From Deltaproteobacteria bacterium RIFOXYD12_FULL_50_9 (GTDB taxonomy: Bacteria; Desulfobacterota; Desulfobulbia; Desulfobulbales; CALZHT01), in contig MGTA01000039.1 of NCBI GenBank assembly GCA_001799225.1, positions 9,900 through 15,260 on the forward strand: 5,361 nucleotides of DNA. The letters are read 5' to 3'. The notes below the pieces were generated by a model. It did not search any database and was not told the DNA's origin. It was given only the letters and a program-made list of their open reading frames with translations. Shown here piece after piece: positions 1-5,361 of the stretch. A program made the position numbers and the translations under genes. How positions within the stretch are numbered: the first letter of the stretch is position 1; every line of letters starts with the position of its first letter.

Positions 1-2171
1 GCGATGGCAAGTCCAAGGCCGGTGCCGGTCTTCTTGGTCGAAAAATAGGGTTCGAAAAGTCGGGGTTTATCCTCATCCTTGACGCCGTGGCCATTATCGC
101 GGACCTCAAGCAGGGCTCGACGATTGGCACTATCGTTGCTCAACTCAATCTCAATAACCCCGCCCTCAGGTGGCAGGGCCGCCACCGCATTATCGAGCAG
201 ATTAATAAGGACGCGCTTCAGCTGTTTCAAATCAAACAGAAACCTGGGTATATCTTCTCCCCCTGCCAGCGTAAACCGGATATTCTTATGCGAACCCTGA
301 TAGAGAACCAGGGCCTCGCGAGCCATGTCCAGCAGACTGTTCATGGATTTTTCCACTGCCGGCATCCTGGCGAAATTGGAGAATTCGCCAACCAGCCTTT
401 TCAACTCCTCAACCTGATTAATAATGGTTTTAGTGCAGAGGTCAAAGACCTCGGTATCGCCTGATAGCCGTTCCAGATATTTCTTGCGCAGGCGCTGGGC
501 CGAGAGCTGGATCGGCGTCAACGGATTTTTGACCTCATGGGCGATCCGCCGCGCCACCTCCCGCCAGGCCGCCATGCGTTGGGCCTTTTCCAGTTCGGTC
601 AGGTTGTCGAAGACCAGCACCGCCCCCAGCGGGGTGCCCTCCTCATCGGTCAACCGGGTAAAATTGATCCGCAGCAGAAAGGTTTCGTTGTGGATGCTCA
701 ACCGGATAGGCCGCTGGATAAATGATTTGTCAGCCCCTTTAAGCTCGGCCAGAAAATTTTCAAGGATCTGCAGATGAGAGGGTTGCAGCACCTCCCGGTA
801 ATCGCGACCCAGGATCTCACGTTTGTCGAGGTGGAGCAATTCGGCAGCAAACTTGTTCAAGGTAGTGATCCGGCCCTGTTCATCAATGGAGATAACGCCG
901 GCCGCCACATTCTGCAGAATCGTCTCAGTGTAGCGCCGCCGGGTATCGAGCTCCTGATAACTCTGCCGTAACGCAAGGTTTGCCTCTTCCAGTTGCTGCT
1001 TACTGACCAGGATGTCCCTGGTCATGCTGTTAAAGGAATCAACCAGGGTGCCCATCTCGTCAGCTGAGGTTTTCTCGATCACGAAATCGAGCTCACCATC
1101 AGCAACCCGCCGGGTAGCCTCGGCCAGCTTACCAATCGGCACGGTCAGGCCACGGGCCATATAAAAGCCAAACCAGATCGCACAAAAAACAATGAGCAGA
1201 GTGACGATAAGCAGCATCACCAAAAGGCTTGTCTTGATCGGCGCTTTCAGCAGCATGAGCTGGCGATAGCCTTCCAGCCCTTTGGAAATTAAAGAGAGCC
1301 GATCAAGACGACTGGATGGAATCAAAATCGAGGCGATCAGAACATGGTTACAATCCTCTGCTGCTGCTCCGGGCATACGAAATAGAGCCAGTCCCCGAAT
1401 CAACTCACCCTGCGCAACCGGCTGCACGACAACCTGATGCCTGGCTCCGGCCAGCACCTCGTTAAGGAGATCAACAGGTATATCCGGAATGGGCTTGGCC
1501 TGCAGCTGGCGATCAAAAAACGTGATCTCCATGGTCTTCTGATTAGTAACCACCTCAAGGCCATTCACTACCCCGCTGTTAACAATCTCCGTTAGTAACG
1601 GAGCGAGCATGGCGGCATCAGGATCCCGAACGCTGCGGGTCTCGATCCGGCCGGCAATGGTTTCCGCCTGCCGGGCCGCCTGCTCGCGATAATCCTGATA
1701 TACGGTCTTAGCGACCTCGAGCGACTCCATGAGCGACTGTTCGACATTGGTGTTGAACCAGTAGTCCATACTGCTCGAGACAAACTGCAGGGCGATAAAA
1801 AAAAGCAACCCGGTGGGAATAAGCGAGAGCGATACAAAGGCGATAACCAGCTTAGTGCGGAGCTTGGCGCCCAGAAACCGCCGGCGGCGTTCAAACACCA
1901 ACTGCACAAGATTGCGCAGCACTAAAAAAATCATGAGCAGGAGCAGCAGGATATTGATGTTGATCAAGGCAAAAACCAGAACATTGCCGCTGACCGGGAA
2001 AGGGATCTCCCCGAGCTTGAACACCTGCGTCTCAAAATAGGTAAGCAACGGCAGGAGACCGAGACAGGCGAAAATAACCAGCCAGATCCGCCGGCGTCTA
2101 TTCTGATCGCGACGCTCCAAATACACCTGGCTTATTGGTTCATCAACTTCGTTTTTCTCCACCGCCTGCAT
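1..2171 (-). CDS. ntrY: NtrY-type membrane sensor histidine kinase (C-terminus cut by window edge)
   Basis: Inner-membrane sensor kinase that should autophosphorylate on a histidine and pass phosphate to an NtrX-type sigma-54 response regulator. I translated 723 codons from the ATG at 2171 with no stop. Visible order: Arg-rich N-terminus (about 21-28), TM helices at about 29-46, 64-86, 107-131 and 311-338, a periplasmic sensor region at about 132-310, HAMP at about 339-391, PAS at about 412-525, and HisKA with the H-box ARRIAHEVKNPLTP (phospho-acceptor His545). The ATPase domain has an N-box (LINLLDNA, Asn657/Asn661), a G1 box (RDNGHGV), an F-box (FEPYFSTKK) and a G2 box (GTGLGLAI) ending at the edge. 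Positive charges flanking the helices fit an N-in, four-pass topology. The H-box wording and the TM-TM-TM-periplasm-TM-HAMP-PAS layout are typical of NtrY (usually about 720-780 aa), so only some 20-30 residues are missing. It is third in the operon, 19 nt after the DUF4390 gene. The start is uncertain: an in-frame GTG at 2162 has a better placed Shine-Dalgarno. The true input signal is unknown and need not be nitrogen. Confidence 0.93.
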   Translation of the reverse strand, partial: MQAVEKNEVDEPISQVYLERRDQNRRRRIWLVIFACLGLLPLLTYFETQVFKLGEIPFPVSGNVLVFALININILLLLLMIFLVLRNLVQLVFERRRRFLGAKLRTKLVIAFVSLSLIPTGLLFFIALQFVSSSMDYWFNTNVEQSLMESLEVAKTVYQDYREQAARQAETIAGRIETRSVRDPDAAMLAPLLTEIVNSGVVNGLEVVTNQKTMEITFFDRQLQAKPIPDIPVDLLNEVLAGARHQVVVQPVAQGELIRGLALFRMPGAAAEDCNHVLIASILIPSSRLDRLSLISKGLEGYRQLMLLKAPIKTSLLVMLLIVTLLIVFCAIWFGFYMARGLTVPIGKLAEATRRVADGELDFVIEKTSADEMGTLVDSFNSMTRDILVSKQQLEEANLALRQSYQELDTRRRYTETILQNVAAGVISIDEQGRITTLNKFAAELLHLDKREILGRDYREVLQPSHLQILENFLAELKGADKSFIQRPIRLSIHNETFLLRINFTRLTDEEGTPLGAVLVFDNLTELEKAQRMAAWREVARRIAHEVKNPLTPIQLSAQRLRKKYLERLSGDTEVFDLCTKTIINQVEELKRLVGEFSNFARMPAVEKSMNSLLDMAREALVLYQGSHKNIRFTLAGGEDIPRFLFDLKQLKRVLINLLDNAVAALPPEGGVIEIELSNDSANRRALLEVRDNGHGVKDEDKPRLFEPYFSTKKTGTGLGLAI

Positions 2172-2177
2172 CTCCCT
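2172..2177 (-). promoter_or_regulatory. Shine-Dalgarno that questions the ntrY start
   Basis: On the minus strand AGGGAG directly abuts the ATG at 2171, leaving no spacer, but lies 9 nt before an in-frame GTG at 2162. Spacing therefore favours GTG 2162, three codons shorter, while the ATG is the more conventional codon. The two starts differ only by residues Met-Gln-Ala, so function is unaffected. Confidence 0.45.
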
Positions 2178-2190
2178 GGCTACTTTCCAG

Positions 2191-2814
2191 TCAATATTTA
2201 AACTCAATCTGCTGATACTCCGTTTCAAAATCGCCCATGCCCCAGAATGGCACTAGATAATGGAAATTAAGCGGCAGGGAGCGTTTGACCAGAGTCACTT
2301 TGACCCGCACGAGATAGGTCATTCCATGGGGCATACTGCTCAAGGCAGCAAGCTCAAGTCCATTGATTTCAATCATTATTTTTCTGGCCTCGACCAAGGT
2401 CTTACTTGCCATGATTCGACCGGACTTCTCCATCATTTTAACCTGATATTCATCCTTCAAGTTGTCATATGACAAGGTGTGATTGAAGTTAAAAGCGGCC
2501 AGTTGCTTATCCGGCCAATCCTGACGCTTTTGCAGGAGCTCGACATAAAAAGTGAAAGTGACCGGAATACCGTTTTTGATCCCCTCTTCCATCTGAGGAG
2601 TAAAGGCGTTATCCACCATTAAATACAGCAGCATTTTAGTATCTGAATTGGCGACGACCATATCCTTGACGACTGCTTCCTGGGCGTTGGCGGAATTCGG
2701 CAGCACAGCCATGCCGACCGGCAAAACAACACAGGCAATGGCAAAAAAAAGTACAGCCTTCGGCAAGTACAGAGAAAGACGTTTCGTCATTAACACTGAA
2801 GCCATCACTCCCAT
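2191..2814 (-). CDS. DUF4390-like exported protein
   Basis: Predicted periplasmic protein of 207 aa, function unknown. An N-terminal signal peptide has a basic n-region (MTKRLS), a hydrophobic core (about residues 19-37) and a likely signal peptidase I site after Ala-Asn-Ala (about residue 44). The mature part looks beta-rich. It contains NGIPVTFTFYVELL near residues 81-94 and ends with PFWGMGDFETEYQQIEFKY; from memory this pattern and size fit the DUF4390 family, often encoded next to NtrY-type kinases. No catalytic motif and no Cys in the mature part are visible. Its ATG lies 7 nt inside the end of hflX. A second ATG at 2805 overlaps the hflX TGA as TGATG, and a third at 2790 gives the neatest signal peptide, so the start is open, but all options imply translational coupling to hflX. 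Encoded immediately before ntrY, it could be a periplasmic partner of the kinase sensor region (inference). The family call is from pattern memory; existence as a gene is secure. Confidence 0.85.
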   Translation of the reverse strand: MGVMASVLMTKRLSLYLPKAVLFFAIACVVLPVGMAVLPNSANAQEAVVKDMVVANSDTKMLLYLMVDNAFTPQMEEGIKNGIPVTFTFYVELLQKRQDWPDKQLAAFNFNHTLSYDNLKDEYQVKMMEKSGRIMASKTLVEARKIMIEINGLELAALSSMPHGMTYLVRVKVTLVKRSLPLNFHYLVPFWGMGDFETEYQQIEFKY

Positions 2815-4358
2815 CTTTTCAGGACCAAATCCTGAACCCGTTCGAGAAACGGGCCCAAAGTCTGAGCATTATTGGCCGAGACTGCGACTCCGCCATACTC
2901 TTTAAGTTGTTGTTCAATCAGTTCGACGGCAACCCGATCGATCTTGTTAAAAACACGCAAACAAGGGATGGTGTCAAGCTCTAAATCATGCAAAATAGTT
3001 TCAACGACCGCTATCTGTTCAACAAAGCGCGGATTACTAAGATCAATAACATGCACCAGAACATCGGCCTCATGCAACTCCTCAAGGGTGGACTTAAAGG
3101 CCTTGAGCAACTCGGCCGGCAGGTTGCGGATAAAACCAACCGTATCGGTGACGATCACCTCGATATCCCTCGGAAACTTCAGTCGTCGGCTCGTGGGATC
3201 CAGAGTGGCAAACAGCCGGTCCTCGGCCAGGATATCACTGTTAGTCAAGGTGTTTAACAGTGTCGATTTCCCGGCATTGGTATACCCGACCAGAGATAGA
3301 ACCGGCAACTCCTTCTTACGGCGCAGGCCGCGCCGGTTATGGCGCTCCTTACTCACCTCTTTAAGTTTGTCGGCAAGTTTGGTCAGACGGTCTTTGATAC
3401 GCCGGCGGTCGACCTCAAGCTTGGTTTCACCCGGTCCCACCCCACCGATCCCACCGGTCAAACGAGAGAGCGCATCGTCCCGCAGGGTGAGTCTGGGCAA
3501 CATGTATTTGAGCTGGGCCATCTCGATCTGCAGCTTCCCCTCGCGACTGCGGGCGCGACGCGCAAAGATATCCAGAATCAACTGGGTGCGGTCAATTACC
3601 CGAAGTTCGGTATGATCGGTGATCGAGCGGATCTGGGAGGGGTTCAACTCCTGATCAAAAATCAGAAGATTGGCGTTTTGCCGCAGGGCCGACAGCATGA
3701 TTTCGGCAAGTTTGCCCTTGCCGAGTATCCATTTGGGATTGAGTTTTTCCCGACGCTGGATCACGACATCCTGAATCTCCACATTATCGGAGCGCACCAG
3801 TTCGATCAACTCATCCATTGACTCCTGCGCCTGGGTCTTGGCGGCAGTGGTGACACTCACCAGAATAGCACGGTCAACGGCAGCTTCCACATCCTTGAGA
3901 ACTCGCAAGCGCGAGAACTCCTCCTCAATCGCCGCAATCAACGCCCGGCAGGTCTCGGGCTGTTGGGTCGGAGGGACGGGCGGCAATAGCGTCCAGTTTT
4001 TACCCTCGACCGGTACCGGCAGCAGATGAGCGGCATAGAGCCGCTCCGGAAACCCGTCCGCCTGCACCTTGAGCATCGCCATCAGATCAAGCCGCAGGAA
4101 GAGGAGGTCCATAAAATCATCCTCGCTCAAACCCTCCCCGGCAAGGTGGGTATGGATGAGACGCAACCCCTTGAGCCGGCCGCCGGCCGAACGAAAATCG
4201 CTAAGGTCGGGAATGACCAGGCCGCGATGGTCGCCGACGATAACGTCTTCCACCTGACCGCTACGCGCCACCAGCACCCCGATCTGCCGCCCCGTCTCAT
4301 ACGAAAAGGCGCAGAGCTCCCGAGCCAGTTCCGGACTGATGATCAGGTTCTGGTGCAC
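2805..4358 (-). CDS. hflX: HflX ribosome-associated GTPase
   Basis: Cytoplasmic TRAFAC-class GTPase of the HflX family, known to bind the 50S subunit and split or rescue stalled ribosomes under stress. Numbered from the GTG at 4358 (517 aa): an N-terminal extension at about 1-150, the HflX N-domain at about 165-290 (including NPKWILGKGK and VIDRTQLILDIFARRA), the family loop GPGETKLE (308-315), then the G domain with G1 GYTNAGKS (358-365), G2 ATLDPT (384-389), G3 DTVGF (405-409), G4 NKID (471-474) and G5 SAN (494-496). All GTP-binding motifs are intact. Compared with E. coli HflX it has an extra N-terminal domain but stops about 20 residues after G5, so it lacks the small C-terminal domain. 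It is first in the operon, overlapping the next gene by 10 nt. The GTG at 4358 is the first canonical start in frame, yet it has no properly spaced ribosome site (CGAAGG touches it) and homology-like sequence continues upstream, so the true N-terminus is probably longer (see 4359-4448). Confidence 0.96.
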   Translation of the reverse strand: MHQNLIISPELARELCAFSYETGRQIGVLVARSGQVEDVIVGDHRGLVIPDLSDFRSAGGRLKGLRLIHTHLAGEGLSEDDFMDLLFLRLDLMAMLKVQADGFPERLYAAHLLPVPVEGKNWTLLPPVPPTQQPETCRALIAAIEEEFSRLRVLKDVEAAVDRAILVSVTTAAKTQAQESMDELIELVRSDNVEIQDVVIQRREKLNPKWILGKGKLAEIMLSALRQNANLLIFDQELNPSQIRSITDHTELRVIDRTQLILDIFARRARSREGKLQIEMAQLKYMLPRLTLRDDALSRLTGGIGGVGPGETKLEVDRRRIKDRLTKLADKLKEVSKERHNRRGLRRKKELPVLSLVGYTNAGKSTLLNTLTNSDILAEDRLFATLDPTSRRLKFPRDIEVIVTDTVGFIRNLPAELLKAFKSTLEELHEADVLVHVIDLSNPRFVEQIAVVETILHDLELDTIPCLRVFNKIDRVAVELIEQQLKEYGGVAVSANNAQTLGPFLERVQDLVLKRWE

Positions 4359-4448
4359 CCTTCGGCGGGAGATGCGTTCAAGCTCTTTGACCTGGCTGGG
4401 CTTAAGCCCGGCAATGTTACCGGTTATTTTTGAGATACGACCACCTGT
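4359..4448 (-). other. hflX: Probable extra N-terminal coding of hflX without a canonical start codon
   Basis: The hflX frame stays open upstream of GTG 4358 to an in-frame TGA at 4451-4449 and reads KITGNIAGLKPSQVKELER, which resembles the GN-x-x-GLKPSQ opening I recall for HflX of delta-proteobacteria. No ATG, GTG, TTG or CTG occurs in this frame. The options are a rare start (ATC at 4436 lies 4 nt after AGGTGG at 4446-4441; ATA at 4427), a -1 shift, or a missing base in the A5 run at 4431-4427. One extra A there would join a neighbouring frame that has a GTG at 4444 and a TTG at 4477, the latter 5 nt after AAAGG. The coding nature is inferred from recalled homology. Confidence 0.55.
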
Positions 4449-4467
4449 TCAATAGGCTGAAAGACGA

Positions 4468-4476
4468 AATATACCA
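4468..4476 (-). promoter_or_regulatory. Possible extended -10 promoter for the hflX operon
   Basis: On the minus strand TGGTATATT matches an extended -10 (TG-N-TATAAT, five of six in the hexamer). No good -35 sits 17 nt upstream, which extended -10 promoters can tolerate. Transcription would begin near 4461, just before the AGGTGG at 4446-4441 and the hflX reading frame. A single short match in AT-rich DNA is weak evidence. Confidence 0.28.
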
Positions 4477-4560
4477 AAGTTACCTTTCCAGTGTGCGATT
4501 TTTCAAACAAAAAACCAATCTATCCGACAAATACGCTGATTGAAAATTTCGGCGTCTAAA

Positions 4561-4578
4561 CCATAACGGCTATTATGG
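4561..4578. repeat. Perfect 6-6-6 inverted repeat
   Basis: CCATAA, a 6-nt spacer (CGGCTA), then TTATGG: a perfect 6-bp dyad. It lies about 190-205 nt upstream of the predicted sigma-54 start (about 4767), within the usual range for enhancer sites of sigma-54 activators. It is followed at 4581-4588 by the palindrome GGCATGCC, centre to centre 15 bp. It could be an operator or an RNA hairpin; which one cannot be told from sequence. Confidence 0.5.
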
Positions 4579-4604
4579 AAGGCATGCCGAAAAGGTCAAG
4601 ACTA

Positions 4605-4657
4605 TTCCTCGGGAAGAGAACAGCTTATTCCGCAGTTGCGAACGGTTTTCCCGGAAA
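4605..4657. repeat. Nested dyads that can form a bulged stem
   Basis: Two short dyads, TTCC-TCG-GGAA (4605-4615) and TTTCC-C-GGAAA (4647-4657), can also pair with each other: CGGGAA (4610-4615) with TTCCCG (4648-4653), extended by TTC/GAA beyond a 2-nt bulge. The enclosed loop contains CGCA-GT-TGCG (4631-4640). Another small dyad, CTTG-G-CAAG, lies at 4666-4674. It may be a structured leader RNA or a cluster of protein sites. No known RNA family was recognised. Confidence 0.4.
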
Positions 4658-4740
4658 GCGTACAACTTGGCAAGCGGATAAATCCACATAATTATTAGCA
4701 ACAGATTGTTTTTATTGGAATTCATACGACACTGAAATAA

Positions 4741-4757
4741 CGGTACAAATATTGCAT
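4741..4757 (+). promoter_or_regulatory. Predicted sigma-54 (RpoN) -24/-12 promoter
   Basis: CGGTAC-AAATA-TTGCAT matches the sigma-54 consensus TGGCAC-N5-TTGCA/T. The near-invariant GG (4742-4743) and GC (4754-4755) are separated by exactly 10 nt, the -12 element is perfect, and the -24 element differs at two positions (C for T, T for C). The start would be near 4767, giving a leader of about 60 nt before the ATG at 4828. Such promoters need an NtrC-family activator, usually bound 80-200 nt upstream, where the dyads lie. The region is AT-rich, so a chance match cannot be excluded. Confidence 0.52.
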
Positions 4758-4815
4758 AATAAATATGATATTAAACTACTTTAAATGACGGCAATTAACG
4801 AGACATAATCTTTAC

Positions 4816-4821
4816 AAGGAG
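4816..4821 (+). promoter_or_regulatory. Ribosome binding site of the secreted-protein gene
   Basis: AAGGAG with a 6-nt spacer to the ATG at 4828, close to ideal. It fixes the start codon and suggests efficient translation. Confidence 0.85.
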
Positions 4822-4827
4822 AAAGAG

Positions 4828-5361
4828 ATGAAAAAGAAATACGGATTCATCGGTGCAGCTGCTGCACTTGCTGTTACTTTGGCCTTTTCAGCCCCCGCGT
4901 CGGCCACAAATATAGACGGCCCCCTATTCCAAGCACACATCGGCATTGACGACAGCAACGCGTCGACGATTACCATCAGCGCCTCTGGTTTCGCAGGTGG
5001 TTTTTTCGTCAACGACGCCCAGCTCGCCGACGGCGGATCGATAACACTTGCCGACGGCGCATTATACACGATCAATGGATCATGGGATGCCATGGGCTTT
5101 CCGGGAGGCGGTTATAGTGGCCTTCTGTTTGCGCTACCGGGCGACCCGATGAATATCACTAGTGGAATCGGGTTCGAATGGTTTGGGGGCGCCCCCCCTG
5201 ATCTCGCCGCTTTCTTCAGCAACATCAACGGGCTGGGACAGGGTTTTGCCTCCCTGAATGGTTACTTTGGCGGTTTCGGCCCTCCCGCATCTTACCCTAA
5301 TATTTCTATGCTGCCGACACTACTACAAGATGGCCAAACAGGATTAACCGACTTGCCATTC
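4828..5361 (+). CDS. Secreted Gly/Ala/Asn-rich protein of unknown function (C-terminus outside window)
   Basis: The first 178 codons of an exported protein, open to the window edge. The N-terminus is a textbook Sec signal peptide: MKKK n-region, hydrophobic core at about residues 6-20, and a probable cleavage after Ala-Ser-Ala (residue 26). The mature part visible so far has no cysteine, is rich in Gly, Ala, Asn, Asp, Ser and Phe, and looks like beta-sandwich or surface-protein material (for example TITISASGFAGG and GSITLADGALYTINGSW). No catalytic motif is recognised. Proteins of this style in Desulfobacterota and other Gram-negatives often end with a PEP-CTERM sorting tag (Val-Pro-Leu-Pro-Ala, PEP, TM, Arg cluster), but that end is not in the window, so this is only a guess. 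Start support: AAGGAG 6 nt upstream plus the signal peptide. It is divergent from hflX and probably driven by the sigma-54-like promoter at 4741-4757. Confidence 0.88.
   Translation, partial: MKKKYGFIGAAAALAVTLAFSAPASATNIDGPLFQAHIGIDDSNASTITISASGFAGGFFVNDAQLADGGSITLADGALYTINGSWDAMGFPGGGYSGLLFALPGDPMNITSGIGFEWFGGAPPDLAAFFSNINGLGQGFASLNGYFGGFGPPASYPNISMLPTLLQDGQTGLTDLPF

Larger units (their letters stand above)
4449..4827. other. Divergent intergenic region
   Basis: About 380 nt between the divergent hflX operon and the secreted-protein gene. No reading frame with a ribosome site and credible protein was seen, apart from a 17-codon TTG-started frame (4477-4424, minus) discussed under findings. 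The left part (4449-4560) is plain AT-rich sequence. The middle (4561-4674) is less AT-rich and packed with short inverted repeats. The right part (4680-4827) is strongly AT-rich and holds the sigma-54-like promoter and the leader of the plus-strand gene. No rho-independent terminator is expected between divergent genes and none was seen. No tRNA or riboswitch that I recognise is present. Confidence 0.7.

Noticed and set aside
79..971. Several plus-strand open frames opposite the kinase gene
   Set aside because: The minus strand reads as one continuous kinase with intact H, N, G1, F and G2 boxes; the plus-strand frames are Arg/Ser-rich shadows.
2872..4433. Long plus-strand open frames opposite hflX, up to 247 codons
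   Set aside because: Ser/Arg-rich composition typical of antisense shadows, no ribosome sites, and hflX on the other strand has every GTPase motif.
4605..4657. Rho-independent terminator
   Set aside because: The stem is bulged with a loop of over 30 nt and no U-tract follows; it also sits between divergent genes where no transcript needs to end.
4540..4680. c-di-GMP (GEMM) or other known riboswitch
   Set aside because: AAAGGTCAAGAC faintly recalls GEMM, but the diagnostic ACGCAAAGCC core and the tetraloop-receptor parts are absent; no other riboswitch core was recognised.
4667..4694. Sigma-70 promoter with -35 TTGGCA
   Set aside because: The -35 is fair but the hexamer 16 nt downstream, TAATTA, matches TATAAT at only two positions; the sigma-54 match nearer the gene is better.
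4812..5093. Minus-strand 93-codon frame opposite the secreted-protein gene
   Set aside because: It lies antisense to a frame with a strong ribosome site and signal peptide, has no ribosome site of its own and its protein looks like shadow coding.

Overview
The window looks like a chromosomal segment from a Gram-negative bacterium, most likely Desulfobacterota/Deltaproteobacteria. The evidence is the combination of an HflX GTPase with a long N-terminal extension, a DUF4390-type exported protein and an NtrY-type membrane histidine kinase, together with signal peptides and a sigma-54-like promoter. The lineage is inferred from protein style and gene order, not from a database search.

Layout: positions 1-4358, and probably up to about 4448, form a minus-strand operon read right to left: hflX, then a DUF4390-like exported protein (overlapping by about 10 nt), then an ntrY-like sensor kinase (19-nt gap) that runs off the left edge about 20-30 residues before its usual end. 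Positions 4449-4827 are an AT-rich divergent intergenic region with a run of short dyads (4561-4674) and a good sigma-54 -24/-12 match (4741-4757). From 4828 a plus-strand gene, with a clean Shine-Dalgarno and signal peptide, encodes a secreted Gly/Ala/Asn-rich protein of unknown function that runs off the right edge.

How they may work together: HflX acts on ribosomes. NtrY-type kinases phosphorylate NtrX-type response regulators, which are usually sigma-54 activators and usually encoded next to ntrY (here that would be just outside the left edge). A sigma-54-type promoter diverging from this same operon raises the testable idea that the two-component system controls the secreted-protein gene.

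The oddest points are three. hflX has no ATG, GTG or TTG in front of its apparently conserved N-terminus, so it has an unusual start, a frameshift or a sequence error. The HflX N-terminal extension carries a degenerate JAMM/MPN-like H-x-H...S-x-x-D signature. The intergenic region is dense in dyads upstream of the sigma-54-like site. I did not find an obviously new multi-gene system; these are modest leads.
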